DNA of 15,511 nt, from positions 1 through 15,511 of the forward strand of contig CALKHV010000110.1 in assembly GCA_937988865.1 (NCBI GenBank), given 5' to 3'. Origin of the DNA: an uncultured Propionibacteriaceae bacterium. GTDB lineage: Bacteria; Actinomycetota; Actinomycetes; Propionibacteriales; Propionibacteriaceae. How positions within the stretch are numbered: the first letter of the stretch is position 1; each line of letters begins with the position of its first letter. Shown here one piece after another: positions 6,415-14,033 of the stretch. The notes beneath the pieces were generated by a model that was not told the origin of the DNA, did not search any database, and saw nothing but the letters and a program-made list of their open reading frames with translations. Position numbers and translations under genes: made by a program.

Positions 6415-9219
6415 ATGGACGCTCCCACCGGGCCGATGACGCCCGATCCCTCGACCGTGGACGCTGCCGACATCCTCGCTCTGTGTGGTGTCGATCCTGA
6501 CGACGGCCTCAGCGCTGACGAGGCCACCCGACGCTTGATCAGGGACGGCCCCAACGAGCTGCCCTCCGACCCGCCGGTGGCCTGGTGGCGAAAAGTCCTC
6601 CATGAATTCGCCGACCCCCTGGTGTGGCTGCTCCTGGTGGCGATCGTGATCTCGCTGGCGGCGTGGGTCGCCGAAGGTGCGTCCGGAGTTCCGGTCGATG
6701 CGCTGGTCATCGCCGCGATCGTGGTGGCCAACGCAGTCATCGGGTACGTCCAGGGAGCCCGTGCCGAGACCGCCATGGCTGCGCTGGCCCAGCTCAATGC
6801 CGCTCGCGCCACCGTGCTTTGTGACAGCCAACTGACCACGGTGCCGGCCAGCGAGCTGGTCGTGGGCGACCTGCTCGCGCTCACGGCGGGGGATTCGGTC
6901 GCCGCCGATGCCCGCCTGGTCAGTTCCACGGCGCTCCTCGTGCACGAGGCGTCCCTGACGGGTGAGTCGGTCGCGGCGGAGAAACACCCCGCGACGCTCC
7001 CACACCTCAGCGCCCTCGGCGACCGCACCAACATGGTCTTCTCGGGCACCGACGTGGTCCAGGGAGTTGGACGCGCAGTCGTGACCGCCACGGGCATGCG
7101 GACCGAGGTGGGAGCCATCGCCGACCTCATGGAGAAGGCGGAGCGCAAGTCGACCCCCTTGCAGCGTGAGGTCGCGGCGGTGTCGCGTGCGCTCGGCCTG
7201 GCCATCCTCGGCATCGCAGTGGTCGTCATGGCGGTCCTGGCGGTGATGCAGGGCGTCCACTCCCTGGCGGACGCGGTCGACGTCGCCCTGATGGGTCTGT
7301 CCCTGGCCGTGGCTGCCGTCCCCGAGGGACTTCCCGCCGTGCTGTCGCTGGTGCTGGCCATCGGCGTCCGGGTGCTCGCGCAGCAGCGCGCCGTCGTGAA
7401 AGACCTCCATGCGGTCGAGGCGCTGGGCTCGGTGTCGGTGATCTGTTCCGACAAGACGGGGACGCTGACCCGCAACCAGATGACCTTGCGCGTGGTCGAG
7501 ACGGCGTCCGGTGAGATCGAGTTCACCGGTATCGGTTACGAGCCCTCGGGCGAGGTCGTGACCCCGACCGGCTCTCCGGAGGGGCTGTCCCGGGAGGTGG
7601 AACTCCTGCTCGTGGGGGGTTCGCTGGCCAACAACGCGCAGCTGAGCCAGGTGGGCGGTGAATGGCAGATCGAGGGCGACCCCACCGAGGCGGCCTTCCT
7701 CGTGGCGCACGAGAAGCTGGGCGACGCGTCCGCACGGGTGTCGCTCTTCCGTCGGACGGCCGAAGTGCCGTTCACGTCCGAACGCCGGCTCATGTCGGTC
7801 CTGGTCGAGCACCCGGATCTCCCACTGCGGCTGTTCACCAAGGGAGCCCCGGACACCCTGCTCGCCCGCTGCCATGCCATCCGCGTGGGCGACGCCGTCG
7901 TCGCCCTGGACGCCGAGCGGCGAGCGAGGGCGCAGTCCGCCATCGTGCGCTTGTCGGAGGGCGGTTATCGCACCCTGGGTGTCGCCTACCGCGACGTGGG
8001 GGACGCAGGGACGCGTCCACCGTCGGACGGGATTGACGAATCCTGGGAACAGGGACTGGTCCACGTGGGAGTCGTCGGCATTCTCGACCCGCCTCGCGAA
8101 GGCGTACCCGAAGCCGTGCGCTCCGCCCACCGGGCCGGCATTCGTACGCTCATGATCACGGGTGACCACCCCGTCACGGCCCGCCGAATCGCCGCCGACC
8201 TCGGCATCGTCGAGACGGACGCGACGGTCGCGTCCGGTGCCGATCTGGACGCCATGGACGAGGAGGAGTTCAGGCAGGCGGTCCGGACCACGTCAGTGTT
8301 CGCCAGGGTTGCCCCGAGCCACAAGGTGCGCATCCTGGACGCGCTCCAGCGCGACGGCCAGCTCGTTGCCATGACCGGTGACGGGGTCAATGACGCCCCG
8401 GCCCTGAAGTCGGCGGACGTCGGCGTCGCCATGGGACGGAGCGGCACCGAGGTGGCCAAGCGCGCCGCAGTGGTGGTGCTGGCCGACGACAACTTCGCCA
8501 CTCTCGTCGCTGCCATCCGACAGGGACGACTGGTCTTCGACAACATCGGCAAATTCCTCCGCTATCTCCTCTCGTCCAATCTCGGCGAGGTCGTCGCCCT
8601 GCTCTTCGGAGTGGTCCTGTCGGCACCGTTGGGCCTCACGCGTGCCTCCGCCGGGGACGCGCTGATCGTGCCCCTCCTCGCCACCCAGATCCTGTGGATC
8701 AACCTGGTGACCGACTCGGCCCCCGCGCTCGCCCTGGGTGTCGATCCGGAAGTCGACGACGTCATGGCGCGTCCGCCGCGGCGTCCGCGCGACCACATCC
8801 TCGGACGCCCGGTCTGGTGGCGAATCGGGGTGAGTGGGCTGGTGATGGGTGCGTCCGCCCTGGTCGCCCTCGATCTCCTGCTGCCGGGCGGTCTGTTCGA
8901 GGGCTCGGGCACCGCCCAGTTGGCGCGAACCGGCGCCTTCACGACGCTGGTCCTGGCCCAGCTGTTCAACGCCCTGAGCGTCCGGTCCCTGCAGGGGTCG
9001 GCGGCACGAGCACTGTTCCGCAACCGCTGGTTGTGGGGTGCCATCAGCCTCGGAGTCGTCCTCCAGGTGCTTGTCGTGCACGTGCCCGTGCTCCAGCGCG
9101 CGTTCGGCACGTCTGCGCTGAGCCTGACCCAGTGGTTGGCGTGTGTCTCACTGGCCTCCCTGGTGCTGGTGGTCGACGAGGTGATCAAGGCGGTGCTTCG
9201 ACGGCTGGGCCGAGCCTGA
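6415..9219 (+). CDS. P2A-type cation-transporting P-type ATPase (probable Ca2+ export)
   Basis: This 934-residue membrane pump has all P-type ATPase landmarks: TGES (182-185) in the actuator domain, DKTGT with phosphorylated D346, KGAPD (476-480) in the nucleotide domain and TGDGVND (654-660). The ion-site residues match the Ca2+-ATPase (SERCA) class: E304 in VPEGLP of TM4, N722 and E725 in TM5, and N763, T766 and D767 in TM6. The TM8 position equivalent to SERCA E908 appears to be Q849, so one of the two calcium sites may be altered. About ten membrane segments are present. ATG 6415 is chosen over the upstream open frame because AAGGAG precedes it and the N-terminus then matches the family. 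The role is probably Ca2+ efflux; Mn2+ is an alternative. It is divergent from pirin and followed by a CBS/permease pair. Confidence 0.93.
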   Translation: MDAPTGPMTPDPSTVDAADILALCGVDPDDGLSADEATRRLIRDGPNELPSDPPVAWWRKVLHEFADPLVWLLLVAIVISLAAWVAEGASGVPVDALVIAAIVVANAVIGYVQGARAETAMAALAQLNAARATVLCDSQLTTVPASELVVGDLLALTAGDSVAADARLVSSTALLVHEASLTGESVAAEKHPATLPHLSALGDRTNMVFSGTDVVQGVGRAVVTATGMRTEVGAIADLMEKAERKSTPLQREVAAVSRALGLAILGIAVVVMAVLAVMQGVHSLADAVDVALMGLSLAVAAVPEGLPAVLSLVLAIGVRVLAQQRAVVKDLHAVEALGSVSVICSDKTGTLTRNQMTLRVVETASGEIEFTGIGYEPSGEVVTPTGSPEGLSREVELLLVGGSLANNAQLSQVGGEWQIEGDPTEAAFLVAHEKLGDASARVSLFRRTAEVPFTSERRLMSVLVEHPDLPLRLFTKGAPDTLLARCHAIRVGDAVVALDAERRARAQSAIVRLSEGGYRTLGVAYRDVGDAGTRPPSDGIDESWEQGLVHVGVVGILDPPREGVPEAVRSAHRAGIRTLMITGDHPVTARRIAADLGIVETDATVASGADLDAMDEEEFRQAVRTTSVFARVAPSHKVRILDALQRDGQLVAMTGDGVNDAPALKSADVGVAMGRSGTEVAKRAAVVVLADDNFATLVAAIRQGRLVFDNIGKFLRYLLSSNLGEVVALLFGVVLSAPLGLTRASAGDALIVPLLATQILWINLVTDSAPALALGVDPEVDDVMARPPRRPRDHILGRPVWWRIGVSGLVMGASALVALDLLLPGGLFEGSGTAQLARTGAFTTLVLAQLFNALSVRSLQGSAARALFRNRWLWGAISLGVVLQVLVVHVPVLQRAFGTSALSLTQWLACVSLASLVLVVDEVIKAVLRRLGRA

Positions 9220-9234
9220 ACCCGGCTCACGGCC
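9208..9234 (+). terminator. hairpin after the P-type ATPase gene
   Basis: GGCC-GAGCC (9208-9216) pairs with GGCTC (9224-9228), then after a 2-base bulge with GGCC (9231-9234), giving a 9-bp interrupted stem whose 7-base loop contains the ATPase TGA. It has no U-tract. Its place just before a putative promoter for the CBS gene suggests it separates the two transcription units. Confidence 0.42.
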
Positions 9235-9243
9235 GATCGGTCC

Positions 9244-9249
9244 TAGGGT
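9244..9249 (+). promoter_or_regulatory. putative -10 element giving a leaderless CBS-gene mRNA
   Basis: TAGGGT ends 6 bases before ATG 9256, so the expected start site coincides with the A of the start codon. The spacing is the same as at the DUF222-type gene at 15240. There is no strong Shine-Dalgarno sequence before 9256, which fits leaderless translation, a common mode in Actinomycetota. No -35 is seen. Confidence 0.42.
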
Positions 9250-9255
9250 GGACGC

Positions 9256-9708
9256 ATGCGCGCTGGTGAGGTCTGTGAGCCCTATCCCGTCGTCACGACG
9301 GGGACGCCCGCCCTCGAGGCCGCGCGCCTGATGGCACGAGATCGTTTGCCCGGCCTGATCGTCACGTCGCCGGACGGCACTCCCAGGGCGGTGCTCCCGG
9401 CGTCCGAGGTCGTGCGGTTCATCGTGCCCGACTACGTCCAGGCAGACCCGACCCTCGCCGGGGTGATCGGCGAGATCGCGGCCGACCGCATCGCCGAACG
9501 CCTGGCAAACGTCACTGTGGGCGACCTCTTGCCGAAGAGACCGGCCGAGTTGCCTGTCTTGAAGGCCGACGACACGCTCCTGGAGTTGGCGGCCGTGATG
9601 GCCCGGCTGAGGAGTCCCCTGTGTGCCGTGGTCGACGGCGGACGCATCGTGGGCGTCGTCACGGCGTCCCGGCTGCTCGAGCTGGCCTGCGGAGACCCAC
9701 GTTCATGA
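9256..9708 (+). CDS. CBS-domain pair protein
   Basis: This is a 150-residue cytoplasmic protein made of two CBS motifs. The first covers about residues 1-60 (MRAGEVCEPYPVVTTGTPALEA start), the second about 87-145, beginning VTVGDLL and ending GGRIVGVVTASRLLELA. Paired CBS motifs form a Bateman module that binds adenine nucleotides or similar ligands and regulates an attached or partnered protein. Here the stop codon overlaps the ATG of the permease gene by 4 bases (ATGA), so translation of the two is coupled and the CBS protein is probably the cytosolic regulatory subunit of that transporter. The start has only a poor ribosome binding site and is probably leaderless. Confidence 0.85.
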   Translation: MRAGEVCEPYPVVTTGTPALEAARLMARDRLPGLIVTSPDGTPRAVLPASEVVRFIVPDYVQADPTLAGVIGEIAADRIAERLANVTVGDLLPKRPAELPVLKADDTLLELAAVMARLRSPLCAVVDGGRIVGVVTASRLLELACGDPRS

Positions 9709-10982
9709 TGATCGTGGCCATCGTGGTCTTCACCGTGGTCTACGTGCTGATCGCCTCCGAGCGCGTCAACCGGGTCGCAGCGGCGTTGACGGGCGCGGGC
9801 GTGATCCTCGCTGTGGGCGTGATCGGACCCGATGACGCCTTTTTCTCCCAGGAGACCGGGATCGACTGGAACGTCATCTTCCTGCTCTTCGGGATGATGG
9901 TCATCGTCGGCGTCCTGCGTCAGACCGGCATCTTCGAGTACGTCGCGATCTGGGCGGCCAAGCGCGCACGCGGACGCCCTTTCCAGGTGATGGCCCTGCT
10001 GTGTCTCATCACCGCCCTCGCGTCCGCAGCCCTGGACAACGTGACGACCGTGCTGCTGATCGCCCCGGTGACCCTGCTGGTCTGCGAGAAGATCGGCGTT
10101 CGTCCGGTCCCGTTCCTGATCGCGGAAGCACTGGCGTCCAACATCGGTGGCACCGCCACCCTCGTCGGTGACCCGCCCAACCTGATCGTTGCCAGCAAGT
10201 CGGGTCTTGGCTTCAACGATTTCCTGGTGAACCTGGCCCCCATCGTGATCGTGATGCTCGTGGCCTTCGTGGCCTTGTCCCGGTTCCTGTTCCGGAAGGA
10301 CTTCACGGCCGATCCCGCGCAGGTGGCCGAGGTGATGAAGCTCGACGAGCGGGAGGCCATCCAGGATCGTCCCCTGCTCGTGCGAAGCCTCCTCGTGCTG
10401 GGGCTGGTGCTGGCGGGATTCACCCTTCACTCGGTGCTGCACCTCGAACCTTCGGTGGTGGCGCTGCTGGGTGCCGGCCTGTTGGTGGCGCTCAGTGGAC
10501 TGCCACCCCAGACCTACCTGGTCGACATCGAGTGGGAGACGCTGCTCTTCTTCGCGGGCCTCTTCATGTTGGTGGGTTCACTGGTCAAGACCGGAGTGAT
10601 CGGCCACGTCGCGACGGCACTGGTCACCGTGACGGGCGACAGCGTCCCCGTGGCGATGATGGTGCTGTTGTGGGGGTCTGCGGTGTTGTCGGCTGTGGTC
10701 GACAACATCCCCTTCGTTGCGACGATGACCCCGGTGGTCGACCAGCTGGTCAGCGGCAACGGCGCCTTCGCCGGCCAGAACGGACTGTGGTGGGCGTTGC
10801 TGCTCGGCGCAGACCTGGGCGGTAACGCCACCGCCATCGGTGCCAGCGCCAACGTGGTGGTCGCGGGCATCGCGAAGAAGAGTGGACACCCGATCTCGTT
10901 CTGGGAGTTCACGCGCTACGGCTCGGTGGTCGCGCTCGTCACCCTGGCGATCGCGACCCCCTACCTCCTGCTCCGTTACTGA
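9705..10982 (+). CDS. ArsB/NhaD-type (SLC13-related) anion permease
   Basis: This is a 425-residue inner-membrane transporter of the ion transporter superfamily that includes ArsB, NhaD and the mammalian P protein. It has two related halves. The first carries SAALDNVTTVLLIAP (107-121) and the re-entrant loop SNIGGTATLVGDPPN (145-159); the second repeats these as VDNIPFVATMTPVV (332-345) and ADLGGNATAIGASANVV (369-385). About ten to eleven membrane segments are separated by a charged cytosolic loop near 196-225. ATG 9705 is chosen because it overlaps the CBS stop and starts directly in the first membrane helix; an adjacent ATG at 9708 is equally possible. The substrate is not determined: arsenite, Na+/H+ exchange, carboxylates or other anions are all possible. 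No arsR or arsC accompanies it. Confidence 0.9.
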   Translation: MMIVAIVVFTVVYVLIASERVNRVAAALTGAGVILAVGVIGPDDAFFSQETGIDWNVIFLLFGMMVIVGVLRQTGIFEYVAIWAAKRARGRPFQVMALLCLITALASAALDNVTTVLLIAPVTLLVCEKIGVRPVPFLIAEALASNIGGTATLVGDPPNLIVASKSGLGFNDFLVNLAPIVIVMLVAFVALSRFLFRKDFTADPAQVAEVMKLDEREAIQDRPLLVRSLLVLGLVLAGFTLHSVLHLEPSVVALLGAGLLVALSGLPPQTYLVDIEWETLLFFAGLFMLVGSLVKTGVIGHVATALVTVTGDSVPVAMMVLLWGSAVLSAVVDNIPFVATMTPVVDQLVSGNGAFAGQNGLWWALLLGADLGGNATAIGASANVVVAGIAKKSGHPISFWEFTRYGSVVALVTLAIATPYLLLRY

Positions 10983-11000
10983 GGGGCGGGCGGCCCTCAG
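10979..11000. terminator. bidirectional hairpin between permease and small anchored-protein genes
   Basis: CTGAGGG (10979-10985) and CCCTCAG (10994-11000) form a perfect 7-bp stem with an 8-base GC-only loop. The left arm contains the permease TGA and the right arm the complement of the minus-strand TGA. The genes end 14 bases apart, so one hairpin can serve both. There is no U-tract. Confidence 0.55.
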
Positions 11001-11320
11001 GACAGCCGTTCCACGGCGTCGCGCACCTCCGAGATCTCGAAGTCCGGAAGGGTCTCCTTGAGGTCCTTGAGGGGCACACGCGTGGCGATGTCCGCGGGCA
11101 GGCCCGCCTCCTTGATCAGCTCGTCGAGCCCGATCCCGGCGCCCTGAGCGACTCCTTCCAGGGTCATCCATCCCTTCACGTCGCCGGACGAGGTCTCTTG
11201 TCCCTGGACGACCTGTTGGCGTCCGCTCGTCACCCAGTCCCCGGTGACGGTGGCCACGCCGACCGAACCCAACAGGATGATCACCGACGCCACCGGGGCG
11301 ACCCACACGGATACCTTCAT
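10997..11320 (-). CDS. small membrane-anchored protein coupled to polyferredoxin
   Basis: This 107-residue protein has an N-terminal membrane anchor (about residues 4-27, VSVWVAPVASVIILLGSVGV) and a soluble domain, probably outside the cell, containing KGWMTLEGV, GLDELIKEAGLPADI and a VPLKDLKETLPDFEISEVRDAV tail. From memory, similar helical segments (RGWMTLEEVA, then LDEL, LGLP and PLKDL) occur next to or fused with membrane polyferredoxin-like proteins; I cannot name the domain. GTG at 11323 is possible, but ATG 11320 is favoured because AAGGAG stands 5 bases upstream. Its first base is shared with the last base of the polyferredoxin stop, so translation is coupled. It is likely an accessory subunit of that electron-transfer protein. 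Confidence 0.72.
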   Translation of the reverse strand: MKVSVWVAPVASVIILLGSVGVATVTGDWVTSGRQQVVQGQETSSGDVKGWMTLEGVAQGAGIGLDELIKEAGLPADIATRVPLKDLKETLPDFEISEVRDAVERLS

Positions 11321-12270
11321 CACGACTCCTTCCCTGCATGAACCGACTCACGGTGCGCGCGGGTGGCGGTGGGAGCAGGCTCGGCACCTGGTCTCGGGAT
11401 TCCCAGGAAGACCGGGGCGCTGAGGGTGAGCGCGTGGGGGACTGGACACGTCGCGACGCAGTCCATGCACCCGATGCAGTCAGCGCTCACGAACGGCTTG
11501 GCCTTGCTGGGCTCGATCCCGACCGGACAGGGCTTGTCGCACAGGGTGCAATCGGTGCAGGACGCCGTGGACCGGCGGATGCGGATCAGGCTGAACCGAC
11601 CGACGACGCTCAACACCCCACCGAGCGGGCACAGGTAGCGACACCAGAACCGGTCGATCACCACAGACCCGGCGACGACGACCCCGAGGATGCCCAGGGC
11701 GATCCACAAGGCGTCGCTCGGCCCTTCGAACAGCCAGTGCAGTCCGAAGAGGGTCACGTAGGGGTCGTAGTCGGCGAACCAGAGTCTGGCGGTGGCGTAG
11801 CTGAAGTAGAGGATCACGGCGAGCACGACGAAGCGTCCCCAGCGAAGAGCGGCGTCCACGGCGTGGGGGAGCGTCACGCTCGGGATGTGCAACGTCCGAC
11901 GCACCCAGGACAGCGCGTCCTGAATGGCACCGAACGGGCAGATCCAGCCGCAGAAGGCGTTTCCCACGAGCAGGGTCCCGACGAGCAGGGCCAACCCGAG
12001 CACCAGGTTGGACGGGTGGATCTTGCTGATCATGGCGCCGGTCATGATCCACGTGGCAAGGGTTTCGACCGCACCGAACGGGCACAGGGCGTCCACCGAC
12101 GCTGTCCCGCCGTCCGGGGACAGCTGGTGCCGGACGCCGGCCACGATGATGAATCCGCCGAACACGAACTGGGTGAGGTGTCGAGCCCTCTTCACCCTCT
12201 GCATCCCACGCGTGCGACGTTGAAATTTCGTGAGCCTGACCGGTCCTGATGCTGGAGTACTGGTGCGCAC
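11320..12270 (-). CDS. NapH/NosR-like membrane polyferredoxin (4Fe-4S)
   Basis: This 316-residue protein is an integral membrane iron-sulfur protein. It has about five hydrophobic segments (near 33-48, 88-105, 145-160, 186-206), the paired cysteine motifs CGWICPFG (C107, C111) and CRYLCPLG (C210, C214) typical of the NapH/NosR/RdxA group, and two C-terminal [4Fe-4S] clusters: C238/C241/C244/C248 and C265/C268/C271/C275. An extra DALCPFG motif (C63) lies in the first external loop. Family members pass quinol-derived electrons through the membrane to periplasmic or membrane acceptors. No nitrate or nitrous-oxide reductase gene is nearby, so it serves another acceptor. The start is GTG 12270, with GAAGGA 5 bases upstream. 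It heads an operon with the small anchored protein and is divergent from the DUF2202 gene, with regulator-type repeats between them. Confidence 0.9.
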   Translation of the reverse strand: MRTSTPASGPVRLTKFQRRTRGMQRVKRARHLTQFVFGGFIIVAGVRHQLSPDGGTASVDALCPFGAVETLATWIMTGAMISKIHPSNLVLGLALLVGTLLVGNAFCGWICPFGAIQDALSWVRRTLHIPSVTLPHAVDAALRWGRFVVLAVILYFSYATARLWFADYDPYVTLFGLHWLFEGPSDALWIALGILGVVVAGSVVIDRFWCRYLCPLGGVLSVVGRFSLIRIRRSTASCTDCTLCDKPCPVGIEPSKAKPFVSADCIGCMDCVATCPVPHALTLSAPVFLGIPRPGAEPAPTATRAHRESVHAGKES

Positions 12271-12313
12271 GACTGTCCTTCCGGGAGCTGTTTGGCGTCA
12301 GCCTGTCGTGCGT

Positions 12314-12401
12314 CCATGAAGCAACGGTGAAGGACGCGTGAGGATTGTGATTCAGATGCCTTCACGAAAGCTTCATCGCCGTCCCACTGGTGGCTTCATG
12401 G
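12314..12401. promoter_or_regulatory. two opposed blocks of 11-bp-spaced TGAAG repeats (likely OmpR-family sites)
   Basis: On the plus strand TGAAG occurs at 12317 and 12328, and TGAGG at 12339, exactly 11 bp apart. On the other side CTTCA occurs at 12360 and 12371 (11 bp apart) and again at 12394. The outer elements form a perfect inverted pair, CCATGAAG (12314-12321) and CTTCATGG (12394-12401). Each block reads CTTCA toward its own gene, the polyferredoxin (-) or DUF2202 (+). Eleven-bp direct repeats are the usual footprint of OmpR/PhoB-type regulators, and such a regulator is encoded at 13320. As I recall, the Corynebacterium CopR site is also a TGAAG-type direct repeat of this period. Binding is inferred. 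Confidence 0.65.
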
Positions 12402-12409
12402 CCGGCTCC

Positions 12410-12415
12410 TAACGT
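12410..12415 (+). promoter_or_regulatory. putative -10 element for the DUF2202 gene
   Basis: TAACGT fits TANNNT and lies 37 bases before ATG 12453. With a 17-base spacer the -35 would fall at 12387-12392, directly downstream of the CTTCA pair at 12360-12375, the expected position for a class-II-type activator. The -35 itself does not match consensus, as is usual for activator-dependent promoters. Confidence 0.35.
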
Positions 12416-12452
12416 CGAGTCAGCAGTAACAACCACACGAAAGAGGAACATC

Positions 12453-13211
12453 ATGAAGACGAATCTGAAAAGTCACCTGGCACTCGGGCTGGCGGCAGCC
12501 ACCCTCGCGGGATTCGGCTGGGTCTCGGTCGCGCAGGCCGCCCCCACCAACCCGCCCACCCCGGTCGTCACCGCCACAGCGCCCGCCAGCGCAGCGCTGG
12601 TGAAGGACCTGACGTTCATGCGGGAAGAGGAACGCCTCGCCCACGACGTCTACACGGCGCTCGCGGCGAAGTACGACCAGGCCGCCCCGTTCGTGAACAT
12701 CGCCAGGAGCGAGCAGCGGCACTTCGACTCGCTCGGCGTGCTCCTGGCCCGCTACGGGATCACCGATCCCGCCGCCGGCAAGGCAGCCGGCACCTACGCC
12801 AACGGCGACCTGCAGGCCCTCTACACCAAGCTGGTGGCGAGCGGCAGTCAATCACTGGCCAAGGCCTACGAAGTCGGAATCACCATTGAGACCAAGGACA
12901 TCGCGGATCTCAAGGCCGCGATCGGCCGCACGACAGCAGCTGACGCCAAAGCCGTCTTCACCAACCTCCTGAACGGCTCCGAGAACCACCTGGCCGCCTT
13001 CACCGCCGCCAAGGACGGCAAGGTCCTCGGCGTCCAGAACGGCCAGGGCATGCAGAACGGTCAGGGCATGCAGAACGGCCGCGGACGCATGGCCGGCCAG
13101 CAGTCGGGGGACGCCGGCCAGGGCATGCGCCAGGGTCAGGGCATGGGGCAGGGCATGGGCGGAGGCTACGGTCGCACCGGTGAGCGTCCGGAAACCTGCC
13201 CGGTTGGCTGA
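12453..13211 (+). CDS. secreted DUF2202 ferritin-like protein with Met/Gln/Gly tail
   Basis: This 252-residue exported protein has a signal peptide (basic start, hydrophobic 8-24, cleavage after AQA near residue 29). A helical DUF2202 domain (about 48-190) follows, with ferritin-like metal-ligand motifs REEERLAHD (E58-E60, H64), SEQRH (E87, H90) and SENHL (E177, H179), spaced as in a four-helix di-metal protein. The tail from 195 is low complexity, with QNGQGM repeats and seven Met among mostly Gln, Gly and Asn, ending with one Cys (C249). Met-rich tails often bind Cu(I); here this is inference. ATG 12453 is chosen over 12390 because AAGAGGA precedes it and it starts the signal peptide. It is divergent from the polyferredoxin operon and followed by a strong hairpin and a two-component system. 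Confidence 0.85.
   Translation: MKTNLKSHLALGLAAATLAGFGWVSVAQAAPTNPPTPVVTATAPASAALVKDLTFMREEERLAHDVYTALAAKYDQAAPFVNIARSEQRHFDSLGVLLARYGITDPAAGKAAGTYANGDLQALYTKLVASGSQSLAKAYEVGITIETKDIADLKAAIGRTTAADAKAVFTNLLNGSENHLAAFTAAKDGKVLGVQNGQGMQNGQGMQNGRGRMAGQQSGDAGQGMRQGQGMGQGMGGGYGRTGERPETCPVG
13035..13091 (+). repeat. tandem 18-bp coding repeat (QNGQGM)
   Basis: Two nearly identical 18-bp units (13035-13052 and 13053-13070, one base different) encode QNGQGM. A third, diverged 21-bp unit (13071-13091) encodes QNGRGRM. The following stretch to about 13160 continues as irregular QGM/GQGM units. Such in-frame repeats can change copy number by slippage and so vary the number of Met side chains in the tail. 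Confidence 0.8.
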
Positions 13212-13232
13212 CGCCCACGATCCACTGCCACC

Positions 13233-13265
13233 GATGGGGGGTCCCGCCTGGCGGGGCTCCCCATC
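13233..13265 (+). terminator. strong hairpin after the DUF2202 gene
   Basis: A 15-bp stem with a 3-base loop (CTG) runs from GATGGGG at 13233 to CCCCATC at 13265, with an inner CCCGC/GCGGG and two G-U wobbles between. It starts 22 bases after the DUF2202 stop. There is no U-tract. It should largely isolate the DUF2202 gene from the two-component system, which has its own -10-like element downstream. Confidence 0.75.
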
Positions 13266-13290
13266 AGCCTGCCGCCCCCACTCGCCCAAC

Positions 13291-13296
13291 TAGGCT
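13291..13296 (+). promoter_or_regulatory. putative -10 element of the two-component operon
   Basis: TAGGCT lies between the DUF2202 terminator and the response regulator. The start site would be near 13303, giving a leader of about 17 bases that includes AGGAGG (13310-13315). No TGAAG repeat is visible here, so autoregulation through the sites at 12314-12401 is not apparent. Confidence 0.4.
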
Positions 13297-13319
13297 GACC
13301 ACGACACTCAGGAGGCCCC

Positions 13320-14029
<710 letters not shown>

Positions 14030-14033
<4 letters not shown>

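Noticed and set aside
6289..8169. Long minus-strand open frame (626 codons) opposite the ATPase gene
   Set aside because: Its composition is dominated by His, Arg, Asp, Gly and Gln with no recognisable motif, as expected antisense to a GC-rich gene; the plus strand encodes an unmistakable P-type ATPase.
9432..10442. Minus-strand open frame (336 codons) opposite the CBS and permease genes
   Set aside because: Extremely rich in His, Gln, Asp and Glu, and it spans two clear plus-strand genes; an antisense artefact.
9705..10982. Naming the permease as a true arsenite exporter (arsB)
   Set aside because: The fold signatures are shared by the whole ArsB/NhaD/P-protein superfamily and no arsR, arsC or arsenic operator is nearby.
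11338..12249. Plus-strand open frame (303 codons) opposite the polyferredoxin gene
   Set aside because: The minus strand carries all the cysteine-cluster motifs; the plus frame is low-complexity shadow.
13035..13170. Tandem repeats considered as a CRISPR-like or intergenic array
   Set aside because: The units are 18 bp, contiguous, in frame and translate to QNGQGM; there are no spacers.
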